A DNA stretch of 64,000 nucleotides from Paenibacillus silagei (GTDB taxonomy: Bacteria > Bacillota > Bacilli > Paenibacillales > Paenibacillaceae). Location: positions 186,001 to 250,000 of the forward strand of contig NZ_JAGGLV010000005.1 of NCBI RefSeq assembly GCF_017874735.1, in the 5' to 3' direction. The notes beneath the pieces were generated by a model, which worked only from the letters and a program-made list of their open reading frames with translations, ran no database searches and was not told where the DNA came from. Positions 43,911 through 53,001 of this stretch are shown one piece after another (within the stretch, counting starts at the first letter, position 1; every line of letters starts with the position of its first letter). The position numbers and the translations under genes are program-made.

Positions 43911-43960
43911 CTAATTTATCGGCAGGTTCAGTTATTGTTAGTGGACAAATATCATTCTAA
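43865..43960 (+). other. Displaced C-terminal coding segment of the secreted protein
   Basis: Frame -1 relative to the gene above: from TGC at 43865 an open stretch of 31 codons ends with TAA at 43958-43960. It fits as the missing end of the protein. Confidence 0.55.
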
Positions 43961-44019
43961 AAACTCAACGCGGTTTGTTTATTACGGTGCTTCAATTTTT
44001 ATAAGTTTTAATATGACTG

Positions 44020-44060
44020 CAAGCCCCTCTCCTGAATATCGGAGAGTGGGCTTGTTTTTT
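44020..44060 (+). terminator. Terminator of the secreted-protein gene
   Basis: CAAGCCCCTCTCC and GGAGAGTGGGCTTG pair and are followed by TTTTTT. Confidence 0.8.
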
Positions 44061-44160
44061 GTATTCCAAATTTTATTCGATACAATTACTTGCTCAATAG
44101 CTAAAGGGAGTTGAAACAAGCATAAAGAAGTATAGTTTAAACTCTAAGGCTATTTACACA

Positions 44161-46902
44161 CTAATTGAGCTTATGGCGTACGTTGATTCCCCCCTTGCCT
44201 ACCCTCAACTGAATCTCCCCCTGCTGATCCGTCCGGTAGATCTCAGTATTTGCGTCAGCCAACCGGTCCAACACAACACCGTGCGGATGGCCGTAAAGGT
44301 TGTTCACACCGGCTGAGATCACAGCGGCACCGGGCTTCCAGAAGGCCAGCCAGTCAGCGCTGGTGGCTGTTTTGCTGCCGTGGTGGGCGGCTTTCAAGAC
44401 ATCTATGGGCTTGCCTTGCGCAATCCCGGATTGCCTTGCGGACCGCAGGATCGCTTCCTCTGCAGCCTGATCCATATCTCCTGTGAAAAGAAAGCTCCGG
44501 CCGTTCATCTCCAGCCGGAACACCACCGATTCGTGGTTCTGATCCTCCACTTCCTCTGGCAGGATCTGTCCATCCGCTCGCTGCTCCGGCCAGAGGAAGT
44601 TCAGCCGCGTGGCCTCGTCCGGAGCGAGCGACATGCCCTGCTGCACCGGATACAGCCGGACACCCGTGTCCAGCGCAGTCGTCATCAGCTTGGTGTACGG
44701 CTCTGTGTCGGCTAATGTTCCGTTGAACAGCAGCGCCGATACCGGCATCCCTTCCAGCACCGCCTGGAGCCCTCCGGCATGGTCCTGATCGCCATGCGTC
44801 AGAATAACCGCGTCCAGCTGGTGGATACCCCGCTGCTTCAGGAGCGGCAGCAGCGTCTTCGCCCCGACCTCGAACGGGCTGCGGCGGATGCGCCATTCCT
44901 CCCGGTTGCCGAAGCTCACAGTACCGCCGCCGTCCACCAGGATATGCGTTCCACCTGGCGTGGTAATCAGACTGCTGTCCCCCTGGCCTATATCCAGGAA
45001 GCTGATGGAACCGGAGCCGTCGCGTATAGCCTCAGCGTTATAGCCCTTATAGAGCAGAATGGTCAGGCCTATAGCGCACAGTATCGCTGCGGGATTGCTC
45101 CAGCGCGTAGCTCCAGTCGGCGGATAGGCTTGAAAGGCCAGCGCGGCTCTTCTGCTGTTCGCAATGGATAGCAAATCTGGCTGGTTGGTGGTGTTGATAG
45201 GGTTACCCGGCAGATCCAGTTCCGCCAGCGGACGGGTCTCATCATCCATGAACTGGGGAACAAGCCTAGCCTCAGTCCTCCGCTTCAACGCAAGTAACAG
45301 ACCGTACAGTAGCCCGTAGTAGAGACAAATCCACAGAAAGGAAGGGGAAGCCCAGATCAGCACCCCGGCGGTGAATCCGTTCACCCACTCCACTGCTGCA
45401 AAAGTGATATTATTCAGTATCTCTGCAAGCTGTGCCAGCAAAAGTGCTGCTGTATTCCAGATCCGCCCAAGGAGCAGTGCCAGTGTTCCCAAAGGCAGCA
45501 CCAAGAAAGTGATGAAGGGAACCAGCAGCAGATTGGCAGCAACGGACAACAATGAGAATTGGTTGAAATAATAAACCGTCAGCGGAAACGAGACCAGCTG
45601 AGCAATAATCGTTACGGAGAGGCTGCTGCCCAGCCAGCCCGGCAACCGCTTGAACAGCGGCGCAGCGAGCGGTATATACACCATGAGTCCTGCCGTCACC
45701 AGAAAAGACAGCTGAAAGCTGACACTAAGCAGCAGATAAGGATTCCAGACCAGCATCATCAGAGCGGACGCCGCCAGAATGTTGAGTCCATCCTTGAGCA
45801 TGCCGAGCCTTGCCGCCAGCAGGGCAATCATGCTCATGATCCCGGCGCGGATCACAGACGGTCCCGCCCCGGACAGCAGCACATAGATTGGAACAAGCAG
45901 CAGGGTCACCGTTAATGCAGTTTCTCTGGTCAAGCGGCAGCGGCGCAGGAGAACAAGGATCACTCCTACGTACACCGCCACATGCATCCCCGAGATGGCC
46001 AGGATATGGGTGAGCCCGAGCTGCGAGAATTGTCTGAAGGTCTCCGGGTCCAGCTCCTTTTGGATACCGATGACCAGGCCCTTCATATAACCCGCATGAG
46101 GCTCCTGAAATAAGCGGCTCATTTCTGCACCGAGCACGGATCTGGCCTTGTCATTCCATCGTAAAATAGTGGCCGGCTCCCACGAGACTTGGGGATTAAC
46201 CTTTACACTGGCTGTTCCCGTTCCTTTGAGCAGCCAGTGTATCTTTTGGGTGAGCAGATAGGCACGGTAGTCGAATCCGCCGAAGTTGCGCGCTGTCTGC
46301 GGCTGGATCAGTTCACCCTCAATAGTCAATTTGTCTCCGCGTTGCCACAATGCAGCCTCTGCGATCTCACTTTCCTCCTGAAGTCTGATCTGTACGGTTA
46401 CACGTTCACCTTCAGCATCCCTCACTCCCGCTTCCGCTGCATCTATCTCTGCGTCTGTCTCTGCGGCAACACCCGGATTCACTTCCGCCTTCACTTCGCC
46501 TTCCGTTCCCTCTGTGGCGGCCTGTTCCCCTTGATGCAGCCTGATCCCGGACAGCTTCACGACAAAATCTACCCGGTCCCCGTCCCGCTCCACCGGAGAA
46601 GCAATAACGCCTGCGGCTGTTACGTATGCCTCATTCAATTCGCCTGCCGGGTGCCCCAATGCCTTGGGCAGCAGACTCACATTACGTATCTCACTGTATT
46701 CCCAGTAAAGTGCCGCCACGATTAGTGCTGTCACCAACGCAGCAGCCGTCTTCCAGCGTATTCCGCCGCTCACCGCCCAGACAACAGGCAGCAGCAATAG
46801 CCCTGCGAGGCATAGCAGCAGGCTCCGCCCGGAGAACACACAACCTGCCGCGCTCCCCGCCACCCAGCAGACCGTAAAGCTTAAGAGCGGCCTTCTGTTC
46901 AT
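44161..46902 (-). CDS. comEC: Competence DNA channel protein ComEC
   Basis: A 913-residue membrane protein that forms the channel for single-stranded DNA uptake. N-terminal helices and a soluble OB-like domain (about residues 50-250; the insert with repeated Glu/Ala, TEGEVKAEVNPGVAAETDAE, is unusual) come first. The Competence domain follows (LFQEPHAGYMKGLVIGIQKE, GLTHILAISGMHVAVYVGVI, LSGAGPSVIRAGIMSMIALL). The C-terminal metallo-beta-lactamase-like domain has ISFLDIGQGDSSLI, VILTHGDQDHAGGLQAVL and KAAHHGSKTATS, suggesting a nuclease. I chose ATG at 46902 because AAGGAG lies eight bases before it. It follows comEB but a terminator lies between. Confidence 0.95.
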   Translation of the reverse strand: MNRRPLLSFTVCWVAGSAAGCVFSGRSLLLCLAGLLLLPVVWAVSGGIRWKTAAALVTALIVAALYWEYSEIRNVSLLPKALGHPAGELNEAYVTAAGVIASPVERDGDRVDFVVKLSGIRLHQGEQAATEGTEGEVKAEVNPGVAAETDAEIDAAEAGVRDAEGERVTVQIRLQEESEIAEAALWQRGDKLTIEGELIQPQTARNFGGFDYRAYLLTQKIHWLLKGTGTASVKVNPQVSWEPATILRWNDKARSVLGAEMSRLFQEPHAGYMKGLVIGIQKELDPETFRQFSQLGLTHILAISGMHVAVYVGVILVLLRRCRLTRETALTVTLLLVPIYVLLSGAGPSVIRAGIMSMIALLAARLGMLKDGLNILAASALMMLVWNPYLLLSVSFQLSFLVTAGLMVYIPLAAPLFKRLPGWLGSSLSVTIIAQLVSFPLTVYYFNQFSLLSVAANLLLVPFITFLVLPLGTLALLLGRIWNTAALLLAQLAEILNNITFAAVEWVNGFTAGVLIWASPSFLWICLYYGLLYGLLLALKRRTEARLVPQFMDDETRPLAELDLPGNPINTTNQPDLLSIANSRRAALAFQAYPPTGATRWSNPAAILCAIGLTILLYKGYNAEAIRDGSGSISFLDIGQGDSSLITTPGGTHILVDGGGTVSFGNREEWRIRRSPFEVGAKTLLPLLKQRGIHQLDAVILTHGDQDHAGGLQAVLEGMPVSALLFNGTLADTEPYTKLMTTALDTGVRLYPVQQGMSLAPDEATRLNFLWPEQRADGQILPEEVEDQNHESVVFRLEMNGRSFLFTGDMDQAAEEAILRSARQSGIAQGKPIDVLKAAHHGSKTATSADWLAFWKPGAAVISAGVNNLYGHPHGVVLDRLADANTEIYRTDQQGEIQLRVGKGGINVRHKLN

Positions 46903-46938
46903 CTTCATCTCTCCTTCCAAATCAGGTCTCCGGACGCC

Positions 46939-46980
46939 AAAAAACCCCTGCATACGCATACAAATGCGTGTACAGAGGTT
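46939..46980 (-). terminator. Terminator between comEB and comEC
   Basis: On the minus strand AACCTCTG and CAGGGGTT with inner ACGCA/TGCGT pair and are followed by TTTTTTGG. It lies 80 bases after comEB and would limit read-through into comEC. Confidence 0.75.
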
Positions 46981-47063
46981 CTTCCCCTGAAGCCCGTCAC
47001 TATTCTTTTCGCGTCTCGTTCAGCCAACTATGTTAAGCCCGTCAGCCCATCCGTAGGTGCTGC

Positions 47064-47582
47064 TTATTCAGATACTGAAATCATCGTTTCTTTAGGCGGC
47101 TCATAGTTCTCCAGTTGACGGAACACGATGCCTTTGGAGGAGAGCATCGCCTGTACCTTCTCCATGTCTTTCTTGTAAGGACGCAGGTAGACAATCTCCA
47201 CGATTCCGCTGTTCGCCAGCATATTGGCACAGGTCCAGCAGGGTTCATCCGTCACATAAACGGTACTGCCTTCCCGGTCGCTCCGGTCGGTGAATAGCAG
47301 CAGATTCTGCTCGGCATGGATCGTGCGGATGCAGCGCTGCTTCTTGACCATTGTCTCTACACCGTCTATCATCTCACGCTCGTATTGCTCAGATACCATA
47401 CAACCTGCTTCCGAGCAGTCAGGAACGCCCATCGGCGCACCGTTATAGGCAGTACCCAGCAGCTTCTTCCCCTGCACCAGCACCGCGCCGACATGGCGGC
47501 GGGGACAGCGCGAACGGGTGGAGACCATGCAGGCAATATCCATAAAGTATGTATCCCAGTTCTTGCGGTAAGCCACAGTCAT
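47064..47582 (-). CDS. comEB: dCMP deaminase family protein ComEB
   Basis: A 172-residue zinc deaminase of the deoxycytidylate deaminase family. Zinc ligands are in TIHAEQNLL (HAE) and DEPCWTCANML (PCxxC). The N-terminal CMVSTRSRCPRRHVGAVLVQ and AYNGAPMGVPDCSEAGC match bacterial and phage dCMP deaminases. In the com locus it is conserved in position, though in B. subtilis it is not essential for DNA uptake. It lies more than 600 bases after comEA, separated by repeats. Confidence 0.95.
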   Translation of the reverse strand: MTVAYRKNWDTYFMDIACMVSTRSRCPRRHVGAVLVQGKKLLGTAYNGAPMGVPDCSEAGCMVSEQYEREMIDGVETMVKKQRCIRTIHAEQNLLLFTDRSDREGSTVYVTDEPCWTCANMLANSGIVEIVYLRPYKKDMEKVQAMLSSKGIVFRQLENYEPPKETMISVSE

Positions 47583-47744
47583 CAGAAATCTCCACTTTCT
47601 CTAAATAGTTGTTCATTATTGTAGCATACCTGTCTGCGTTTTCACTAGGATATTGATAGCCCGCAACAACCTACATTTCGCCTATCCCTCGCTTAGATCT
47701 CCCGTCCCGCCAATTCTACACCACATTTGCTCATCCGTAGAGTG

Positions 47745-47940
47745 GGGTGTGATTGCACTTCATACAGTAGAAATAGCATTCTCAGCGCCTAAGTAACGTT
47801 CTCTGCACTTCATACAATTGATTCTTTCATTTAGTCTCCAAAGAACCTCTTTTGCAAAATTCTAATGTACGAAGTGCAGCAGATTCAGTTTTCAGGCGGA
47901 TTGAGGTCTAATCTAATGTACAGAGTGCAATTGCAGCTTA
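47745..47940. repeat. Family A intergenic palindrome, best four-motif copy
   Basis: TGCACTTCATACA at 47754 and 47804, then TGTACGAAGTGCA at 47866 and TGTACAGAGTGCA at 47917. Spacings 50, 62 and 51; the first two are inverted relative to the last two. The segments between copies 1-2 and 3-4 are also partly complementary (TAGA..TAG..CTCA..CGCCT), so the whole 190 bp is one imperfect palindrome. Confidence 0.8.
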
Positions 47941-47974
47941 CTGTGCCTCTGTCCATGCTCAGTATGGAGCCCGC

Positions 47975-48055
47975 TAAATGGAAAAACTACAACTGTTACT
48001 GGTAAAAGCGCCGAATGTAAGCTAGTAGTTGGAAAAACGACACTTAATTCGTTAC
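47975..48055. repeat. Second 51-bp spaced motif pair, different sequence
   Basis: TGGAAAAACTACAAC at 47979 and TGGAAAAACGACACTTAATT at 48030 are exactly 51 bases apart. No inverted partners were found. Confidence 0.5.
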
Positions 48056-48209
48056 AAATCGCTGATTCAGCGCATTCGGAACAAATTAGATGCCCTAAAT
48101 CCACTTACTGTTCGTCAAGGTAGCATTTAAGATTTATTAAGTGGAGGAAATCCAACTGCTTCCCCGACAGACGGGTTGTTCGGAGACGGAGACATTCGGG
48201 ACGGCGGCC

Positions 48210-49082
48210 TTAAAATGCCACCAGCGGCTTCAGCTTCTCCAGCAGCTTGGGGCCGATGCCCTTCACCTTGCCCAACTCCTTCACGCTGCGGAAGGCTCCC
48301 TTGCTGCTGCGGTAGTCGATAATCGCCTGTGCTTTCTTCTCCCCGATGCCCGGCAGATCCATAAGGGCTTTGGCATCGGCTGTATTCACATTGATCCGGC
48401 CGTCAGCCGCTGCCGGGGCTGCAGTGCCAGCGGCTCCACCAGTTCCAGCTGTTGCAGCCGCCGTTCCACTTGCACCGCCGCTTCCCGCCGCTCCTCCGGG
48501 TCCTCCTGAGTCCGCCGCACCCGCACCCGCTATCCCGGCACTCGCCGCTCCAGCGCCAGCTGTTCCATCACCGGTGGCCGCACCGCCAATAACTCCGCTA
48601 CCCGCCTCGCCTACAACATTCGCGCCAGCAACTCCATTACCAATCACACTCCCGCTAGCTCCTGTGTCCACTGTTGCACCACCCATGACTGCGTTGCCAG
48701 TTACTCCACTACCCGCCGTACCGCCACCAGCTACCTCGCCACCTGCCTCTCCACTACCCGCCGCACCTGCAACACTCCAGCCAACTGCCCCGTCCCCCGC
48801 CGCACTCCCGCTAGCCACTCCATTACTCGTCGTACCGCCACCCGATACCTCGCCACCTTCCGCTCTACTCCCCGCTGCACCAGCCACACTCCCGCCATCA
48901 CCCCCGGCGGCCGCTCTGCCAGCCTCACCTTCATCCGCCACTCCTAACGCCTGTGCCATCCCTGCGTTCAGCGTCTTCCATCCGGCGATGCCGGCGTCCT
49001 GTGCTCTGTGGTCTGCGGCCCACACCAGACCGCCGCCCAGCAGCGCGGCGGTAATGGCGCAGATGATCAATCTTTTATCCAT
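48210..49082 (-). CDS. comEA: ComEA with Gly/Ala-rich linker replacing the middle domain
   Basis: A 290-residue DNA receptor of the competence machinery. A membrane anchor lies at residues about 4-22 ([19 protein letters not shown]). The C-terminal 60 residues are the helix-hairpin-helix DNA-binding domain ([20 protein letters not shown] and [16 protein letters not shown]). Between them about 170 residues are nearly only Gly, Ala, Ser, Val and Thr, with repeated GxAGxG, SGVTGN and GAAGSG-like units; the soluble domain seen in B. subtilis ComEA is missing. The start is ATG at 49082, with GGGAGG eight bases before. The DNA-binding end is intact, so it should still work, on a flexible tether. 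Confidence 0.93.
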   Translation of the reverse strand: MDKRLIICAITAALLGGGLVWAADHRAQDAGIAGWKTLNAGMAQALGVADEGEAGRAAAGGDGGSVAGAAGSRAEGGEVSGGGTTSNGVASGSAAGDGAVGWSVAGAAGSGEAGGEVAGGGTAGSGVTGNAVMGGATVDTGASGSVIGNGVAGANVVGEAGSGVIGGAATGDGTAGAGAASAGIAGAGAADSGGPGGAAGSGGASGTAAATAGTGGAAGTAAPAAADGRINVNTADAKALMDLPGIGEKKAQAIIDYRSSKGAFRSVKELGKVKGIGPKLLEKLKPLVAF

Positions 49083-49220
49083 CAGGTTGTCCTCCCTCAA
49101 TAAACTGGAATTTTATTCAAAATTGCGATGAATACCTGTCATGTGTCCAAGTCTGGCCTGCATACATATAACGAAGAGTATCACTGTAAGCCAGCAGCAT
49201 AAGAAAGGAGGTACCACAGG

Positions 49221-50072
49221 ATGAAAGTGGGATTTATCGGAACAGGCAGCATGGGAAGTCTGCTGATCGACACCTTCCTTCGGTCGGGAGCCCTTGAGCC
49301 ATGTGATGTGATGGCCAGCAACCGCAGCCCGGGCAGGCTGATGGAGCTGAAGAAGCTTCATCCCGGAATTACGATATGCTCCGGCAACATCGAAGCCGCC
49401 TCGGAGAGCGACCTGGTGCTCCTGTGTGTCAAGCCTTTGCAGTTCAAGCGGGTAACCGATGAGATCGCCCCTTATCTGCGCAGCGACCAGATCGTTGTAT
49501 CGATTACAAGCCCTGTGCAGCTCTACCATCTGGAATCGGCCCTGCCCTCCAAGGTCGCCAAAATCATTCCCAGCATCACCCATTCCGTCCGAGGCGGGAG
49601 CTCGCTGTGCATCTTCGGTAGCCGATTAAATAAAAAAGACAGGCTGCTGCTGCTCCAGTTATTCTCCTGCATTGGTGTTCCTGAGGAAATTCCTGAGAAT
49701 CATACGCGGATTGCCTCGGATTTCTCCAGCTGCGGTCCGGCCTTTCTGAGCTATTTCCTGGAGCGGTGGATTGAAGCGGCTGTAGAAGCAACCGGCATCG
49801 ATGAAGCCCTGGTCACCCGGCTGGCGGGTGAGATGCTGCTGGGTACGGGCAAGCTGTTGACCGAAGGCTCGTTTACTCCGCAGGAGCTGCAGGAACGGGT
49901 AGCCGTCCGTGGAGGCATTACCGCGCAAGCGCTGAACCATCTGCAGACGAGTCTTGAAGGGGTGTTTGAACGCCTGATCACCACCACACACGACAAGTAT
50001 GATGAGGATGTGGAAAAGCTCGACGAGCTGTTCGGCCTCGGCAGCATCGCCCAGAGCCGCTTAGACCGTTAA
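49221..50072 (+). CDS. comER: ComER, pyrroline-5-carboxylate-reductase-like protein
   Basis: A 283-residue Rossmann-fold protein: MKVGFIGTGSMGSLLIDTFL is the NAD(P) loop, then LVLLCVKPLQF, VVSITSPVQLYHLE, and the C-terminal helical ACGP-like part (SSCGPAFLSYFLERW, AVRGGITAQAL). It is homologous to ProC, but its position divergent from comEA identifies ComER. The role in competence is unclear; a role in biofilm and sporulation entry has been described for Bacillus. The ATG follows AAAGGAGG. Confidence 0.93.
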   Translation: MKVGFIGTGSMGSLLIDTFLRSGALEPCDVMASNRSPGRLMELKKLHPGITICSGNIEAASESDLVLLCVKPLQFKRVTDEIAPYLRSDQIVVSITSPVQLYHLESALPSKVAKIIPSITHSVRGGSSLCIFGSRLNKKDRLLLLQLFSCIGVPEEIPENHTRIASDFSSCGPAFLSYFLERWIEAAVEATGIDEALVTRLAGEMLLGTGKLLTEGSFTPQELQERVAVRGGITAQALNHLQTSLEGVFERLITTTHDKYDEDVEKLDELFGLGSIAQSRLDR

Positions 50073-50153
50073 GCCATCCTGCCCCCTGCCTTGGCCCTGT
50101 CCCTTCCCATTCTGGCAGTCGTCACGCTTCACAGGCCGCCCGAAACCAAGAAA

Positions 50154-50186
50154 GCCCGCAGCACGGAAACCTCCGTTGCTGCGGGC
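50154..50186 (-). terminator. Terminator of leuS
   Basis: On the minus strand GCCCGCAGCAACGGA and TCCGTGCTGCGGGC pair and are followed by TTTCTT, 18 bases after the leuS stop. Confidence 0.85.
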
Positions 50187-50203
50187 AGAATTGCGTTCTT
50201 CGC

Positions 50204-52633
50204 TTAACCCACTACGATATTTACCAGCTTGCCGGGAACGGCAATGATTTTGCGTACGGTTTTGCCTTCGACGGCCGCCTTCACATTCGGCAGGGCCAGG
50301 GCGTGGTCCTGCATTTCCTGCTGGCCCATATCCGCCGGAATCAGTGCGCGCTGGACGATTTTACCATTGACCTGCACTACAATCTCAACCTCAGCATCTA
50401 CGGTCAAGGCTTCATCATAGGCCGGCCAGGCGACATAGCTGATGCTTCCTTCATGTCCAAGCAGCTCCCACAGCTCTTCGGCAATATGCGGTGCCAGCGG
50501 GGACAGCATCTGCACGAAATGTTCAGCTGCTTCCTTGGACAGGCTCTCCTGCTTGTAGGCATCATTGATGAAGATCATCAGCTGGCTGATCGCCGTATTG
50601 AAGCGCAGCAGCTCGAAATCCTCCGTGACCTTCTTCAGTGTCTTGTGCCAGGTGCGTTTGAATTCATCCGTACCCCCGCCCTCTGTAATCTTCGCGCTGA
50701 GGCTGCCGTCTTCATTCACGAACAGGCGCCATACGCGGGAGAGGAAGCGATGAATGCCTTCGACACCCTTCTCGTTCCAAGGCTTGGTGGCCTCCAGCGG
50801 CCCCATGAACATCTCATAGACGCGCAGGGTATCTGCCCCGTAAGCTTCCACGATCTCATCCGGGTTAATGACATTACCGCGCGATTTACTCATCTTCTCG
50901 TTGTTGTTCCCCAGGATCATTCCCTGGTTGACCAGCTTGTGGAACGGCTCCTTGGTATCGACTACGCCGATATCATAGAGTACCTTGTGCCAGAAGCGGG
51001 CATACAGCAGGTGAAGCACCGCATGCTCGGCTCCGCCGATGTACAGGTCAACCGGCAGCCATTCCTTCTGCTTCTCCGGTGAACACAGCTCCTGATCGTT
51101 GTGCGGATCGATATAACGCAGGTAGTACCAGCAGCTGCCGGCCCATTGCGGCATGGTGTTGGTCTCGCGGCGGGCTTTCATGCCGGTCTCGGGATCAACC
51201 GTCTCGACCCACTCGGTCACATTCGCCAGCGGAGATTCCCCGGTGCCCGAAGGCTTGATAGCATCCACATCCGGCAGAACCAGCGGCAGCTGATCCACAG
51301 GCACCGTCTTCATCGTGCCGTCTTCCAGGTGCAGAATCGGAATCGGCTCGCCCCAGTAACGCTGGCGGCTGAACAGCCAGTCCCGCAGGCGGTAGGTTAC
51401 TTTGCCCTTACCGCTGCCCTTCTCTTCCAGCCAAGCGATCATCTGAGCCATCGCTTCAGTATTGGACAGACCGTCGAGGAATCCCGAATTGACATGCGGA
51501 CCGTCGCCGGAGTAGGCTTCTTCTTCGATATTGCCGCCCTGCACCACTTCGATGATGTTCAGGCCGAACTGCTTGGCGAATTCCCAGTCGCGGGCATCAT
51601 GGCCCGGAACGGCCATAATTGCTCCGGTTCCGTAGCCGGCCAGCACGTAGTCGGCAATCCAGATCGGCACCTGCGCACCGTTCACCGGATTAATTGCATA
51701 CGCGCCGGTGAATACACCGCTTTTCTCCTTAGCCAGATCCGTGCGTTCCAGATCGCTCTTGCGGGAAGCCTTGTCGCGGTATTCGGCAACGGCTGCCTTC
51801 TGCTCATCCGTAGTGATGGCATCCACCAGCTTATGCTCCGGTGCCAGTACGCAATAGCTTGCTCCGAACAGGGTATCGGGACGGGTAGTGAACACTTCAA
51901 GCACAGCCTCATGCCCCTCAATCGCAAAGGTCACCTCAGCACCGGTCGATTTGCCGATCCAGTTGCGCTGCATATCCTTGATGCTCTCTTCCCAGTCCAG
52001 CTCCTCCAGATCCTCCAGCAGGCGGTCGGCGTATTCGGTAATCTTCAGAATCCACTGGCGCATCGGTCTGCGGACCACGGGATGGCCGCCGCGCTCGCTT
52101 TTGCCGTCGATGACTTCTTCATTCGCCAGAACGGTTCCCAGCGCCTCGCACCAGTTCACCGATACTTCGGCCACATAAGCCAGTCCACGGTTGTACAGCT
52201 GGATGAAAATCCACTGCGTCCACTTGTAGTACCCCGGATCTGTCGTACTGATCTCACGGTCCCAGTCGTAGGAGAAGCCCAGCGACTTGATCTGGCGGCG
52301 GAAATTGTCAATGTTCTTGAAGGTAATGTCACGCGGGTGCTGGCCGGTATCCATTGCATACTGCTCTGCCGGAAGTCCGAAGGCATCCCAGCCCATCGGG
52401 TGCAGCACGTTGTAGCCGCGCATCCGTTTGAAGCGGGACACGATGTCGGTGGCGGTATAGCCTTCCGGATGGCCTACGTGCAGCCCTGCGCCGGAAGGAT
52501 ACGGGAACATATCCAGGGCGTAGAATTTCGGCTTGCCTGATTCTTCACTTGTCTTAAAGGTCTTGTTCTCGTCCCAGAATTTCTGCCATTTCGGCTCGAT
52601 GGTCTGGGCGCGGTATCCAATATTGTCGCTCAT
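50204..52633 (-). CDS. leuS: Leucyl-tRNA synthetase
   Basis: An 809-residue class I synthetase that charges tRNA-Leu. HIGH motif: [20 protein letters not shown]. The CP1 editing domain follows ([36 protein letters not shown]). KMSKS appears in [17 protein letters not shown]. The anticodon-binding helical region and the C-terminal [16 protein letters not shown] complete it. It is a single-gene transcript with a leucine T-box in a very long leader; the gap between T-box and start codon is 368 bases. Confidence 0.98.
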   Translation of the reverse strand: MSDNIGYRAQTIEPKWQKFWDENKTFKTSEESGKPKFYALDMFPYPSGAGLHVGHPEGYTATDIVSRFKRMRGYNVLHPMGWDAFGLPAEQYAMDTGQHPRDITFKNIDNFRRQIKSLGFSYDWDREISTTDPGYYKWTQWIFIQLYNRGLAYVAEVSVNWCEALGTVLANEEVIDGKSERGGHPVVRRPMRQWILKITEYADRLLEDLEELDWEESIKDMQRNWIGKSTGAEVTFAIEGHEAVLEVFTTRPDTLFGASYCVLAPEHKLVDAITTDEQKAAVAEYRDKASRKSDLERTDLAKEKSGVFTGAYAINPVNGAQVPIWIADYVLAGYGTGAIMAVPGHDARDWEFAKQFGLNIIEVVQGGNIEEEAYSGDGPHVNSGFLDGLSNTEAMAQMIAWLEEKGSGKGKVTYRLRDWLFSRQRYWGEPIPILHLEDGTMKTVPVDQLPLVLPDVDAIKPSGTGESPLANVTEWVETVDPETGMKARRETNTMPQWAGSCWYYLRYIDPHNDQELCSPEKQKEWLPVDLYIGGAEHAVLHLLYARFWHKVLYDIGVVDTKEPFHKLVNQGMILGNNNEKMSKSRGNVINPDEIVEAYGADTLRVYEMFMGPLEATKPWNEKGVEGIHRFLSRVWRLFVNEDGSLSAKITEGGGTDEFKRTWHKTLKKVTEDFELLRFNTAISQLMIFINDAYKQESLSKEAAEHFVQMLSPLAPHIAEELWELLGHEGSISYVAWPAYDEALTVDAEVEIVVQVNGKIVQRALIPADMGQQEMQDHALALPNVKAAVEGKTVRKIIAVPGKLVNIVVG

Positions 52634-52696
52634 CTTGTGCTCCTCCTTGGAGTGTTGCTGTATTAGGTAACTCTATTGTAAAAAAATACTGTAAAT

Positions 52697-52830
52697 AAGG
52701 GTCACTGCAGAAAGTTTTGGGCTTCCGCCCGCTGTTATACTCGGATTTCTGAATTATAAGCTTCAAGGTAGAAATCCGAGTATAAAGGCGGCCACTAACG
52801 TTGCTACAGCTCCAAAATTTCTTTCCGTTC
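52697..52830. repeat. Dispersed palindromic repeat family B inside the leuS leader
   Basis: TATACTCGGATTTCT (52736-52750) and AGAAATCCGAGTATA (52770-52784) are a perfect 15-base inverted repeat, flanked by TTTTGGGCTTCCGCCCGC and TACAGCTCCAAAA arms as in the 37.9-kb copy. It would be transcribed with leuS. Confidence 0.8.
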
Positions 52831-53001
52831 CTTTATATTTACATAAAATCTGTAATAACCAATTCACTTGCCCAGTGCAACAGCAAAGCCCAAGAGCCGC
52901 CCATGATTCGCCGGGCCGTAAAAGCCACGGCAAGGCCATCGGCCATGCTTTGCCGGGCCGGCAGACCCGCTTCCGTTTCGCCGTTCCCCCGGGCCAACCG
53001 C
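52831..53001. other. GC-rich leader stretch between repeat and T-box terminator
   Basis: Contains GCCGGGCC- and GGCC-rich runs (52880-52990) that could fold. No ribosome site with a credible frame was found. Confidence 0.4.

Larger units (their letters stand above)
47583..48209. other. Intergenic region between comEA and comEB made of repeats
   Basis: No gene. In most Bacilli comEA and comEB are close together; here 627 bases hold a four-motif family A palindrome and a second 51-bp motif pair. Confidence 0.6.

Noticed and set aside
47745..48055. CRISPR-like periodic repeats
   Set aside because: The repeats are only about 13 bases, occur in both orientations, number at most four and have no cas genes nearby.
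48346..49131. 261-residue Pro/Ala-rich open frame on the plus strand
   Set aside because: It is the antisense of the Gly/Ala-rich comEA linker; no ribosome site, and comEA on the other strand has intact family domains.
51101..52540. 479-residue open frame opposite leuS
   Set aside because: Shadow of the leuS codon bias; leuS is complete and conserved on the other strand.
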